A stretch of DNA of 64,000 nucleotides, from positions 1 to 64,000 of the forward strand of contig DPDV01000002.1 in assembly GCA_003534295.1 (NCBI GenBank), in the 5' to 3' direction. Positions 1 to 7,821 of the stretch are shown here, piece after piece; within the stretch, counting starts at the first letter, position 1, and every line of letters begins with the position of its first letter. The stretch is from Clostridiales bacterium (GTDB lineage Bacteria > Bacillota > Clostridia > TANB77 > CAG-508). Made by a program: the position numbers and the translations under genes. A model generated the notes under the pieces. That model ran no database searches. It was not told the DNA's origin and saw nothing but the letters and a program-made list of their open reading frames with translations.

Positions 1-1
1 A

Positions 2-169
2 ATATATGAAAAGGGACTAGAAGTTGGAATTGAAAAAGGCATAATGGAAGGTTCACAAAAAGAAAAAATAGAAATAGCCAAGAAAATGTTAGAGCTAAAA
101 ATAGATAAAGAGACAATCGCAGAGGCAACAGGACTAACAGAGCAAGAAATAGAAAAAATTCTCAACTAG
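2..169 (+). CDS. C-terminal end of a Rpn/PD-(D/E)XK transposase-family protein (partial)
   Basis: Only the last 55 codons lie in the window; the frame is open at the left edge and stops at TAG 167-169. The visible tail has glycine/glutamate-rich repeats (EKGLEVGIEKGIMEGSQKEK) followed by a helical segment, IAKKMLELKIDKETIAEATGLTEQEIEKIL. This is the typical C-terminus of the Rpn family recombination-promoting nuclease / PD-(D/E)XK transposase-like proteins that are abundant in Clostridia. The nuclease core is outside the window, so activity cannot be judged. A short palindrome overlaps the stop codon. Family assignment rests only on this tail and is moderate. Confidence 0.55.
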   Translation: MYEKGLEVGIEKGIMEGSQKEKIEIAKKMLELKIDKETIAEATGLTEQEIEKILN

Positions 170-185
170 GGACAGTCCCAAATTG
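169..185. repeat. short dispersed palindrome (GGGAC-A-GTCCC type)
   Basis: A perfect 11 bp palindrome (GGGACAGTCCC, 169-179) followed by AAATTG sits immediately at the end of the partial gene. A related 23 bp palindrome lies at 32243-32265, and weaker cousins are at 11861 and 56777. It looks like a small REP-type intergenic element; no transposase of the REP-associated type is visible in the window. Confidence 0.45.
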
Positions 186-230
186 AAGTCTTATGGCTTA
201 TTACATGTTGTCATTGGTTAATGTTGATTT

Positions 231-283
231 TTTGGCAAAATATATAAAAATATCTTGCCAAATATTTTTTTTATGGTTATACT
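231..283 (+). promoter_or_regulatory. promoter of the wzz-cpsD-cpsB operon overlapping a hairpin
   Basis: The -35 TTGCCA (255-260) and -10 TATACT (278-283) are separated by 17 bp. The -35 hexamer forms the right arm of an inverted repeat (231-238 with 255-262, TTTGGCAA/TTGCCAAA, extended by inner ATAT pairs) followed by a run of eight Ts. The same bases could serve as terminator for upstream transcription and as promoter for the operon, or as an operator. Confidence 0.6.
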
Positions 284-313
284 ATATTCATATGAAAAAC
301 TAAGGAGGAAATT

Positions 314-1021
314 ATGGAAGAATTAGATTTAAAAGAATTGTTTTTTATGTTTTGGAATAAAAAGTTAGAGATTATATTAATAACGCTAATGTTTGTAGCC
401 GTAGGTATAGGGTATTCGTATTTTTTTGTTAAACCCGAATATACATCAACCACATCATTGGTATTAGCACAAAGTTCTTCATCTGGGCAAACTGGAGATG
501 GTGCTATTAGTGCAACAGATTTAACAATGAACTCAAAACTTGTTTCAACATATAGTGAGTTGATAAAAAGAAAAGCTATTTTAGGACAGGTGTGTGAAAA
601 CTTAAATATACCAGATTCAAACATACAAGAATTAAGAGGCAAGATAAAAGTTAATTCTGCAAAAAATACAGAAATAATAGAAATATCTGTAACAAACAAA
701 GATCCTAACATAGCAGCAGCAATAGCAAATGAAATAGCAAAAGTATTTGGCGAAAAAATAGTAGAAATATATAACATAAGCAATGTATATTTATTAGATA
801 GAGCAGAGGCTAATGCAGTGCCAAGCAATATTAATCACATGAAAGATGTAGTTATATTTGCATTTATAGGACTTGTAATAGCTGCAGTTTATGTATTAAT
901 TGCCAATATGTTAGACAATACTATAAAAACTGAGCAAGATGTAGAAGCTACAACAGAACTATTAGTATTAAGTTCAATACCAAATTATGATGTGGAAATT
1001 AAAAGTAAAAGAGTAAGATAA
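314..1021 (+). CDS. Wzz/YveK-type chain-length determinant, kinase-activating membrane protein
   Basis: 235 residues. An N-terminal cytoplasmic stretch (MEELDLKELFFMFW) precedes a first membrane helix at about 19-39, then a PEYTSTTSLVLAQ segment typical of the Wzz domain, an extracellular region, and a second membrane helix at about 175-197. This is the split Gram-positive form, in which the membrane protein activates a separate tyrosine kinase; the kinase follows after 31 nt. The family controls polysaccharide chain length and export. The start is supported by AAGGAGG seven bases upstream. It is the first gene of a probable operon with the CpsD kinase and CpsB phosphatase. No glycosyltransferase or polymerase genes are visible downstream, so the polymer it would serve is unknown. 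Confidence 0.88.
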   Translation: MEELDLKELFFMFWNKKLEIILITLMFVAVGIGYSYFFVKPEYTSTTSLVLAQSSSSGQTGDGAISATDLTMNSKLVSTYSELIKRKAILGQVCENLNIPDSNIQELRGKIKVNSAKNTEIIEISVTNKDPNIAAAIANEIAKVFGEKIVEIYNISNVYLLDRAEANAVPSNINHMKDVVIFAFIGLVIAAVYVLIANMLDNTIKTEQDVEATTELLVLSSIPNYDVEIKSKRVR

Positions 1022-1052
1022 AGAATACCAAAGAGAAAGGATTGAATAAAAT

Positions 1053-1865
1053 ATGAAAAAAGAATTAATAACTCAAAGAAGTCCAAAATCACCAATAGCG
1101 GAAACTTTTAGGACTTTAAGAACAAACTTACAGTTTATGAATTCACAAAAAGATTTAAAAACAATATTAATAACTTCTACGATGCCTGGAGAAGGCAAAA
1201 GTTGGATATCCTCTAACTTAGCTGTAACTTTTGCACAAGCAGGCAAAAAAGTTATATTAGTTGATGCAGATATGAGAAAAGGCAGATTAGCAACAATGTT
1301 TTCTGTAAATTCAACACCAGGACTATCAAATTATCTATCTGGAGTAGATGAAAGAGGAAAAAAAATAGACATACTAAAATATGTAATAACTACGGAAATA
1401 GATAATTTATATATTATACCTTCTGGAAATGTTCCACCAAATCCATCTGAATTGTTAGCATCGGAAAAGACGGAAGAAATGTTGGAAAAATTAAAGAAAA
1501 CTTTTGACATTGTTATATTAGATGGAACACCAGCTTTACTAGTTACAGATGCATTGATATTGGCAAGATTAGCAGACACAACAACAATAGTAACTGCATA
1601 TAAATCAACAAAAAAGGAAGATTTAGCAAAAGTAAAAAAATCAATAGAAAATGTTGGTGGTAAAATAGCAGGAGTTATTATAAACAAAATTCCTATTAAA
1701 CCAGAAGAATATAAATCTACATATTATTATGGCTCAACAACATCAGTAGAACCAACAAGAAGACATCAAAAGGCAGACTATCAATTTGAAACAACGGGGA
1801 ATATAGAAGAAAATAAAAAACAAGAGATAACAGAACAGTTAAATGAATATTTAAAGAATAAATAG
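1053..1865 (+). CDS. CpsD/CapB-family tyrosine-protein kinase (BY-kinase)
   Basis: 270 residues. The P-loop Walker A motif TSTMPGEGKSW lies near residues 42-52. Walker A' follows at ILVDADMRKGRL and Walker B at IVILDGTP. A C-terminal tyrosine cluster (STYYYGS, about residues 223-229) could hold autophosphorylation sites. BY-kinases of this type autophosphorylate in trans and cycle with a PHP phosphatase to control polysaccharide assembly. The gene lies between the Wzz-like activator and the CpsB phosphatase, the classical order. The tail after the tyrosines is unusually long and charged for the family (about 40 residues ending in EYLKNK). Confidence 0.9.
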   Translation: MKKELITQRSPKSPIAETFRTLRTNLQFMNSQKDLKTILITSTMPGEGKSWISSNLAVTFAQAGKKVILVDADMRKGRLATMFSVNSTPGLSNYLSGVDERGKKIDILKYVITTEIDNLYIIPSGNVPPNPSELLASEKTEEMLEKLKKTFDIVILDGTPALLVTDALILARLADTTTIVTAYKSTKKEDLAKVKKSIENVGGKIAGVIINKIPIKPEEYKSTYYYGSTTSVEPTRRHQKADYQFETTGNIEENKKQEITEQLNEYLKNK

Positions 1866-1874
1866 AGGTTTGAA

Positions 1875-2597
1875 ATGATTGATATACATTCACATATTAT
1901 TCCGAATGTAGATGACGGTGCAAGAAGTGTAGAAGAGACTTTTAACATTTTAAAAGAGGCACAAGAAGCAGGCTTTACAGATGTTATTTTAACTTCACAC
2001 TTTCTTTTAAATTATTACGAAACTAACGCACAAGAATTAATATTTTGGAAGGAAAAATTACAAGAAGTACTGAAAAAGCAAGGAACTAAAATAAATTTAC
2101 ACTCTGGAATGGAAATATATATAACTAATCAAATGGAAGAATTATTGGAAAACAAAAAAATATTAACACTTGCAAATAGCAGATATATGTTAATTGAGCT
2201 ACCATTAGCAACAAATGTTAAATATTTTGACTATGTTGTATATTATTTAGAAGCAAAGGGAATAAAGCCAATAATTGCTCACCCTGAAAGGTATAAGTGT
2301 GTACAAAAAGATCCAGATATTGTCGAAGAATACATTGAAAAGGGATGCTTGATTCAATGCAATTATGGAAGTATTGTAAATTTATATGGACGTGAAGCTG
2401 AAAAAACTATTAAAACACTATTGAAAAAAAATCAAGTACATTTTTTAGGAAGCGATGTGCATAGGGAAAATGGAACTTATTTAATTATTTTAGATGCGAT
2501 TAAAAAAATAAGAAAGATAATAGGAGAAAACAAAATTAATGAGCTTACAACAATAAATCCAAAAAAAATATTGCAAAATGAAGAGTGGCAATATTAA
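1875..2597 (+). CDS. CpsB/YwqE-family tyrosine-protein phosphatase (PHP domain)
   Basis: 240 residues. The PHP signature MIDIHSHIIPNVDDGARS is at the very N-terminus and gives the first metal ligands. Further ligand motifs are LTSHF, HSGMEIY, IAHPERY and LGSDVHREN. The enzyme is a manganese-dependent phosphotyrosine phosphatase that dephosphorylates the BY-kinase. Its start lies 10 nt after the kinase stop, so the two are almost certainly co-translated. All family metal-binding histidines seem present. Confidence 0.92.
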   Translation: MIDIHSHIIPNVDDGARSVEETFNILKEAQEAGFTDVILTSHFLLNYYETNAQELIFWKEKLQEVLKKQGTKINLHSGMEIYITNQMEELLENKKILTLANSRYMLIELPLATNVKYFDYVVYYLEAKGIKPIIAHPERYKCVQKDPDIVEEYIEKGCLIQCNYGSIVNLYGREAEKTIKTLLKKNQVHFLGSDVHRENGTYLIILDAIKKIRKIIGENKINELTTINPKKILQNEEWQY

Positions 2598-2631
2598 TTA
2601 TTAACAATTTAGAAAGGAATGTTAATAAAAT

Positions 2632-3579
2632 ATGAGAAAAATTAAAGTAATAGGTGTTATAATTCTGCTAATTTCCATTTTATCAACAAATGTAAAAGCA
2701 TTAACAGAAAAAATAGAAAATGAAGAATCTAATATAACAGAAAAGATAGTAGATGAAAACAATACAAGCGAAAATATTACGGAGGAAAATAATACACAGG
2801 AAAATAATACACAGGAAAATAATACACAGGAAAATGTGACAGAACCAGAGCAAAATCACGAAGAAGAAAACAATTATTATGAGCCTGAGTATCCAAGCTA
2901 CAATCCACCACGATATGAAGAAAGTAAATCTGAAAATGCGAATTTAAGAATAATAAAAATTGAGAATATGGAGCCAGAGTTTGATAAGGATACTACAGAA
3001 TATTATTTAACAGTAGATTTAAATACCGAAAAAATAGATATAGAAACATATACAGACAGTGAAAAGGCAAAAGTAGCAATATATGGAAACGAGAATTTAA
3101 AAGAAGGAAAGAATACAATAGAAATAGTTGTTACAGCGGAAGCAGGAAATCAGAAAACATATTATATATATGTAACAAAAATTGATAATGCAAAAATGGC
3201 AAATGCTAATTTACAAACTTTAGAGATAGAGGGTGCAAGCATATCTCCAAAATTCAAAAACAATATATATAGCTACAATGTAACAATTGACAAAAATACA
3301 AAAAAATTAAATATTTTAGCAAAACCTGAAAATGAGAAAAGTAAAATAGAAATTGTTGGAAACTCCAATTTAAAAGAAGGAGAAAATATTATAAAAATAA
3401 TAGTAACTGCCGAAGATGGAACAACAACAAGAACATATAAAATCAATGCGTATACTTCGCTAAATGACATTCAAGTTCAAGAGGAAGACAAAAAACCTGC
3501 AATTGTTGTTTTAGGAATACTTGGAATTACTATATTAATAATGGGAATAATAGTAATAACAAAAAATAAGAAAATATAA
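2632..3579 (+). CDS. membrane-anchored protein with two cadherin-like beta-sandwich domains
   Basis: 315 residues. A signal peptide (KVIGVIILLISILSTNVKA) is followed by an Asn/Thr/Glu-rich low-complexity stalk with a tandem TQENN repeat. Next come two copies of a roughly 90-residue cadherin-like beta-sandwich domain (PF12733 style). Each has an NLRIIKIE/NLQTLEIE opening and an LKEGxNxIxIxVTAExG core. A C-terminal membrane helix (VVLGILGITILIMGIIVIT) is followed by KNKKI. The protein should be displayed outside the membrane. It lies 34 nt after cpsB and is probably the last gene of the operon, so it may be a target or scaffold of the phosphorelay; that is inference. There is no LPXTG motif. 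Confidence 0.75.
   Translation: MRKIKVIGVIILLISILSTNVKALTEKIENEESNITEKIVDENNTSENITEENNTQENNTQENNTQENVTEPEQNHEEENNYYEPEYPSYNPPRYEESKSENANLRIIKIENMEPEFDKDTTEYYLTVDLNTEKIDIETYTDSEKAKVAIYGNENLKEGKNTIEIVVTAEAGNQKTYYIYVTKIDNAKMANANLQTLEIEGASISPKFKNNIYSYNVTIDKNTKKLNILAKPENEKSKIEIVGNSNLKEGENIIKIIVTAEDGTTTRTYKINAYTSLNDIQVQEEDKKPAIVVLGILGITILIMGIIVITKNKKI
2786..2830 (+). repeat. 15 bp tandem repeat, three copies, coding for TQENN units
   Basis: The unit AAAATAATACACAGG is repeated three times without mismatch. Because the unit is a multiple of three, copy-number changes by slippage would lengthen or shorten the stalk of the cadherin-like protein without breaking the frame. Confidence 0.85.
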
Positions 3580-3609
3580 GAGCTGTAATTTCTTAAAGGG
3601 GGGATACAA

Positions 3610-4551
3610 ATGATAAAAATGTATAATACAGATATTAATACAAACATCACAGAGGAAACCAAAGACCTAAAAAAAGGTAATTGGATTAACATGATATCCC
3701 CGACAGAAGAAGAAATTCAACGTGTATGTGCAGCACTTCAAATTAAACAAGACTTTATAAGATATTCTTTAGATGAAGAGGAAAAAGCCAGAATAGACAC
3801 AGAAGATGATGACAATACAACATTATATATAATAGACATTCCTGTTATAGAAAGTGACAGAACTAGAAGAGTGTACGTAACAATGCCAATAGGTGTGATT
3901 TTTGTAAGAGACGATTATATAATTACAGTATCACAAAAAAATAATGATATTATTAAAGATATAAAAACAGAAAATGTTATAACATATAAGAAAAGTAGAT
4001 TTTTATTACAAATATTATATGCAAACTCAAAAAAATTTTTAAGCCTATTATATAAGATAAATAAAGAATTAGAAAGTACAGAAAATAAACTAAAAAATTC
4101 TTTGCAAAATGAAGGGCTACTAAAAATGTTAGATCTAGAGAAGAGCTTGGTTTACTTTACAACATCTTTAAAATCTAATGAAGTTGTAATGGAAAAAACA
4201 ACAAGAGGGAAAATTATAAAATTGTATGAAGAAGATGAAGACTTGCTAGAAGATGCTATTATAGAGAACAAGCAGGCTATAGAGATGGCAAAAATATATA
4301 GTGATATTTTAAGTGGTACAATGGATACATATGCTTCAATAATTTCTAATAACTTAAATGCGGTAATGAAAATATTAACATCTGTAACATTTATACTTGC
4401 CATACCAACATTAATAGCAAGTATATGGGGAATGAATGTAGAACTTCCATTTCAAAGAGAACCACTAGGATTTTTAATAATTACAGTTTTTTCTATAATA
4501 ATGTGCATAGTTGCAACAATATGGTTAAAACGAAAGCGTATGCTAAATTAA
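3610..4551 (+). CDS. corA: CorA-family magnesium/divalent cation transporter
   Basis: 313 residues. A long cytoplasmic N-terminal domain is followed by a coiled-coil helix (about 130-240) and two C-terminal membrane helices. The hallmark motif is present as IWGMNVELPF at the end of the first helix (GMN near 275). The C-terminus KRKRMLN is positively charged, as usual. The family forms pentameric channels for magnesium, or cobalt or nickel in some members. The start is supported by AAAGGGGGG upstream. A terminator follows directly, so it is probably a single-gene unit. Confidence 0.9.
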   Translation: MIKMYNTDINTNITEETKDLKKGNWINMISPTEEEIQRVCAALQIKQDFIRYSLDEEEKARIDTEDDDNTTLYIIDIPVIESDRTRRVYVTMPIGVIFVRDDYIITVSQKNNDIIKDIKTENVITYKKSRFLLQILYANSKKFLSLLYKINKELESTENKLKNSLQNEGLLKMLDLEKSLVYFTTSLKSNEVVMEKTTRGKIIKLYEEDEDLLEDAIIENKQAIEMAKIYSDILSGTMDTYASIISNNLNAVMKILTSVTFILAIPTLIASIWGMNVELPFQREPLGFLIITVFSIIMCIVATIWLKRKRMLN

Positions 4552-4579
4552 AAGACACACACATACAGTGTGTTTTTTG
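4550..4579 (+). terminator. terminator after corA
   Basis: An ACACAC / GTGTGT stem with flanking A and T runs (A-rich left arm, TTTTTT on the right) begins at the corA stop. The T-run runs directly into the -35 of the next promoter. Confidence 0.7.
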
Positions 4580-4605
4580 ACATATACTGGAAAGTATTGT
4601 ATAAT
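4577..4605 (+). promoter_or_regulatory. sigma-A promoter of the ABC-F gene
   Basis: Consensus TTGACA (4577-4582), 17 bp spacer, consensus TATAAT (4600-4605). The gene starts 33 nt downstream of the -10, with AAGGAGG before the ATG. Confidence 0.85.
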
Positions 4606-4638
4606 TAGTGATAGGTTAAAATACAAGGAGGATTTAAA

Positions 4639-6219
4639 ATGTTAAATGCAGTAGGAGTAACAATTAGATTTGGAAAAAGAACATTGTTTGAAGATGTAAA
4701 TATAAAATTTAATAAAGGATGCTGTTATGGAATAATAGGAGCAAATGGATCTGGGAAATCAACCTTTTTAAAAGTTTTGTCTGGTGAGCTAGAGCCAAGC
4801 AAAGGAGAAGTTACAAAGGAAAAAACAGAAAGGCTATCTGTTTTAAAACAAGACCACTTTGCATATGAAGATTTTTCAGTTATTGATACAGTTATAATGG
4901 GAAATGAAGAACTGTATAAAATTAGACAAGAAAAAGATGCAATATATGCAAAGCCTGATTTTTCAGAAGAAGATGGAATGAAAGCGGCAAAGTTGGAAGA
5001 GAGATTTGCTGAACTTGATGGATGGAATTCAGAGGCAGATGCTAGTCAACTATTAAATGAATTGGGAATAGAAACAGAAAATCATTATAAAAAAATGTCT
5101 GAATTAGAAGGAAAAGAAAAAGTAAAAGTTCTTTTAGCTCAAGCATTATTCGGCAATCCAGATATACTACTATTAGATGAGCCAACAAATGACTTGGATT
5201 TAAAAACTATCAACTGGTTAGAAGAGTTTTTAATTAATTTTGAAAACACAGTAATAGTTGTATCACATGATAGGTACTTTTTAAATAAAGTATGCACACA
5301 CATAGCAGATGTGGATTTTGGAAAGATAAAAGTTTATCCTGGTAATTATGATTTCTGGTATGAATCTAGTCAATTAGCATTAAAACAAATGAAAGAAGCA
5401 AATAAGAAAAAAGAAGAGAAGATAAAAGAATTGCAAGCATTTATAGCAAGATTTAGTGCAAACGCATCAAAATCAAAACAAGCTACATCAAGAAAAAAAT
5501 CTTTAGAAAAGATAGAGTTAGACGAAATTAAACCATCGAATAGAAGATATCCATACATAGATTTTAAACCAGATAGAGAACCAGGAAAGGAAATTTTACA
5601 AGTAAAAAACATATCTAAAACTATAAATGGAGAAAAAATATTGAATAATGTATCATTTACAGTAAAGAATGGAGATAAAATTGCATTTTTAGCAGATAAT
5701 GAAAATGCAAAAACTGTGTTATTTCAAATAATTGCCGGGGAACTGGAGCCAGATGAAGGAAGTCTTATTTGGGGTACAACAATTACACAAAGCTATTTCC
5801 CTAAGGACAATAACTATTTATTTGATGTAGATTTGAATATAACAGATTGGCTAAGACAGTATTCAAAAGACCCAGATGAAACATATGTAAGAAGCTTTTT
5901 AGGAAGGATGTTGTTTTCTGGTGAGGAAGCATTAAAAAAAGTTGCAGTTTTATCTGGAGGAGAAAAAGTAAGATGTGTTTTATCTAAAATAATGTTATCT
6001 GGTGCCAACTTTTTAATAATGGACGAACCAACTAACCATCTAGATATGGAAAGTATAACGGCATTAAATGAGGGAATGACACGATTTAAGGGAAATATGT
6101 TATTCACATCACATGACCACCAACTAATGCAAACAGTAGCAAATAGAATAATAGATATAAAGCAAGATAAAACAATAGATAGAGAAGTAACATATAATGA
6201 ATATTTAGGAATAGAATAA
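4639..6219 (+). CDS. ABC-F family ATPase, YkpA/YbiT type
   Basis: 526 residues with two ABC domains and no membrane segments. The first domain has an intact Walker A (GANGSGKST, about 35-43) and Walker B (LLLDEPTNDLD) but a degenerate signature (ELEGKEK). The second has a degenerate P-loop (ADNENAKTV), an intact signature (VLSGGEK) and an intact Walker B (LIMDEPTNHLD). The linker between them is rich in lysine and glutamate (ARFSANASKSKQATSRKK), as in ABC-F proteins that act at the ribosomal E site. The asymmetric degeneration also occurs in Bacillus YkpA, so it is a family trait, not decay. The exact ribosomal role is not known; antibiotic resistance cannot be inferred. Confidence 0.88.
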   Translation: MLNAVGVTIRFGKRTLFEDVNIKFNKGCCYGIIGANGSGKSTFLKVLSGELEPSKGEVTKEKTERLSVLKQDHFAYEDFSVIDTVIMGNEELYKIRQEKDAIYAKPDFSEEDGMKAAKLEERFAELDGWNSEADASQLLNELGIETENHYKKMSELEGKEKVKVLLAQALFGNPDILLLDEPTNDLDLKTINWLEEFLINFENTVIVVSHDRYFLNKVCTHIADVDFGKIKVYPGNYDFWYESSQLALKQMKEANKKKEEKIKELQAFIARFSANASKSKQATSRKKSLEKIELDEIKPSNRRYPYIDFKPDREPGKEILQVKNISKTINGEKILNNVSFTVKNGDKIAFLADNENAKTVLFQIIAGELEPDEGSLIWGTTITQSYFPKDNNYLFDVDLNITDWLRQYSKDPDETYVRSFLGRMLFSGEEALKKVAVLSGGEKVRCVLSKIMLSGANFLIMDEPTNHLDMESITALNEGMTRFKGNMLFTSHDHQLMQTVANRIIDIKQDKTIDREVTYNEYLGIE

Positions 6220-6245
6220 CCATAGCAGAAATTAATGTATTTTTC

Positions 6246-6274
6246 TTGACAAATCTGGAATACGGCATTATAAT
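6246..6274 (+). promoter_or_regulatory. promoter of tRNA-Lys
   Basis: Perfect TTGACA (6246-6251), 17 bp spacer and TATAAT (6269-6274), with the tRNA starting 34 nt after the -10. Confidence 0.85.
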
Positions 6275-6307
6275 AATACTTGTTCTAAGATTTGCTCAAG
6301 AAAATAT

Positions 6308-6383
6308 GCGCCATTAGCTCAGTTGGTAGAGCAGCAGACTCTTAATCTGATGGTCGGAGGTTCGACTCCTCTATGGCGCACCA
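6308..6383 (+). tRNA. tRNA-Lys (anticodon CTT)
   Basis: 76 nt. The acceptor arms GCGCCAT/ATGGCGC pair perfectly, followed by discriminator A and encoded CCA. The D-arm is GCTC/GAGC. The anticodon loop CTCTTAA gives CTT, reading AAG. The T-arm GGAGG-TTCGACT-CCTCT is consistent with a functional tRNA. The 27-43 pair is G-A, a small irregularity. Confidence 0.93.
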
Positions 6384-6424
6384 AATGCAATCTTTGTATT
6401 TGAATTTATAAAACATTGATTATA

Positions 6425-6456
6425 AATCCCAGTTGTTATATTTCAACTGGGATTCT
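6425..6456 (+). terminator. terminator after tRNA-Lys
   Basis: An 11 bp perfect stem (6425-6435 with 6444-6454, AATCCCAGTTG/CAACTGGGATT) has an 8 nt loop and only a short T-rich tail. It also rules out upstream start codons for tadA. Confidence 0.7.
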
Positions 6457-6474
6457 TTAAAAACGGGAGTCAGT

Positions 6475-6933
6475 ATGTTAAAAAAAGAAAAATTCATGAA
6501 AGAAGCGATAAAACAGGCTAAAAAAGCATATGACAAAGAAGAAATACCAGTAGGTGCTGTAATAGTAAAAGATGGAAAGATTATAGCAAGGGGTTATAAT
6601 AAAAAAGAAGAAAAGAAAGATACCACACAGCATGCAGAAATTATAGCAATTCAGAAGGCAAGTAGAAAAATAGGTGCTTGGAGATTGCAAGATTGTGAAA
6701 TGTATGTTACACTAGAGCCATGTGCAATGTGTACAGGAGCATTAATACAGGCAAGGTTGAAAAGGGTATATATAGGAACAATGGATCCAAAAACAGGAGC
6801 TTGTGGGTCGGTACTTAATTTGCTAGAAGATTACAAATTTAACCATAAAGTAGAAGTTGAAACAAACATAATGCAAAAAGAATGTGAAAAAATATTAAAA
6901 GATTTTTTTAAATATTTAAGAAGCAAAAAATAA
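6475..6933 (+). CDS. tadA: tRNA-specific adenosine deaminase TadA
   Basis: About 152 residues from the ATG at 6475, chosen because GGGAG lies six bases upstream and an earlier ATG would sit inside the terminator hairpin. Zinc-dependent deaminase motifs are HAEI (His ligand and catalytic Glu) and EPCAMCTGAL (two Cys ligands). TadA converts A34 to inosine in tRNA-Arg(ACG), letting one tRNA read CGU, CGC and CGA but not CGG. That matters here because CGG is the codon found at every recoding site in the window. The gene lies between two tRNA genes. Confidence 0.93.
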   Translation: MLKKEKFMKEAIKQAKKAYDKEEIPVGAVIVKDGKIIARGYNKKEEKKDTTQHAEIIAIQKASRKIGAWRLQDCEMYVTLEPCAMCTGALIQARLKRVYIGTMDPKTGACGSVLNLLEDYKFNHKVEVETNIMQKECEKILKDFFKYLRSKK

Positions 6934-6943
6934 TAATTTTAAT

Positions 6944-7036
6944 GGAGTGGTATCGAAGTGGTCATAACGAGGCTGATTCGAAATCAGTTAGTCTGCGAAA
7001 ACAGGCACGTGGGTTCGAATCCCACCCACTCCGCCA
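6944..7036 (+). tRNA. tRNA-Ser (anticodon CGA)
   Basis: 93 nt with acceptor GGAGTGG/CCACTCC, discriminator G and encoded CCA. The anticodon loop TTCGAAA gives CGA, reading UCG. A long variable arm (about GTCTGCGAAAACAGGC) is typical of class II serine tRNAs. The T-arm is GTGGG-TTCGAAT-CCCAC. Confidence 0.93.
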
Positions 7037-7054
7037 ATAATACAAGGAGGAAAA

Positions 7055-7804
7055 ATGGAAACTGATAAAAGGAAACAAACCATAAAGTTTTATGTGGCTG
7101 TTACAGTATTAGTTTTAATATTAATAATTATAGCAATAATAATGATAAAATACGAGGTAGAAGGCGAGCAAAATATGCCATTTAAATTATCAAAAATAAT
7201 AGTTGTTAGCACGGCCGAAGGAGTAGAACAACAAGGAACAGATAAAAAATGGGCATTTAACATATTTCAAAATAATGACATATATTTTTATATAGACAAA
7301 AACAATGAATATAAATCAGAAAAACAAATGTATATAGACAGTGTTAGTATAGAAAATATTGAAGTTATAAATTCTCCTCAGATCGGCGAGATTAAGGCAT
7401 ATATGCCAAATAGTTCAGAAGGAAGAATGTATAGCTATGCAGAAGATTCTATTGTAGATGAAGTTCTAAAGTATAATGGAGCAACACGTAGCGATTCTAG
7501 AAATTTGAAAATTGGAAATCAAGGTGGCAATATAGCAATAAGATTTAGTAATACGGGAATAGGAAAATATGAATCTAATGATGATGAACAAATTGTACAT
7601 GATGGAACATTAATAAAAAAACTCGAAAAAACTACAGATGATATTAAGTTTACGGTTAACTTTGATTTTATAATAGCTATAAATAAAAACAAATACAAAG
7701 CAAAAATTACATTAGACTTGCCATGTGGAGATATTGTAGAAAATGGAACAGCTAATTACGAAAAATCAGACATGAAAGATATTATATTTAAAAGAGAAAA
7801 ATAA
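7055..7804 (+). CDS. hypothetical protein with one N-terminal membrane helix
   Basis: 249 residues; I do not recognise the family. A short basic N-terminus (METDKRKQTIK) leads into one membrane helix at about 12-31. A mostly extracellular beta-rich region follows, with few cysteines. It starts 18 nt after tRNA-Ser with AAGGAGG upstream and ends 17 nt before butyrate kinase, so it probably shares a transcript with both. No catalytic motif is evident. Confidence 0.7.
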   Translation: METDKRKQTIKFYVAVTVLVLILIIIAIIMIKYEVEGEQNMPFKLSKIIVVSTAEGVEQQGTDKKWAFNIFQNNDIYFYIDKNNEYKSEKQMYIDSVSIENIEVINSPQIGEIKAYMPNSSEGRMYSYAEDSIVDEVLKYNGATRSDSRNLKIGNQGGNIAIRFSNTGIGKYESNDDEQIVHDGTLIKKLEKTTDDIKFTVNFDFIIAINKNKYKAKITLDLPCGDIVENGTANYEKSDMKDIIFKREK

Positions 7805-7821
7805 AAGAAAGAAGGAATAAA

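Noticed and set aside
5640..5760. Degenerate second P-loop of the ABC-F protein as evidence of decay
   Set aside because: The same degeneracy occurs in YkpA-type homologues, so it is a family feature.
6425..6474. Upstream ATG for tadA at 6433
   Set aside because: It lies inside the terminator hairpin after tRNA-Lys and lacks a ribosome binding site; ATG 6475 is well supported.
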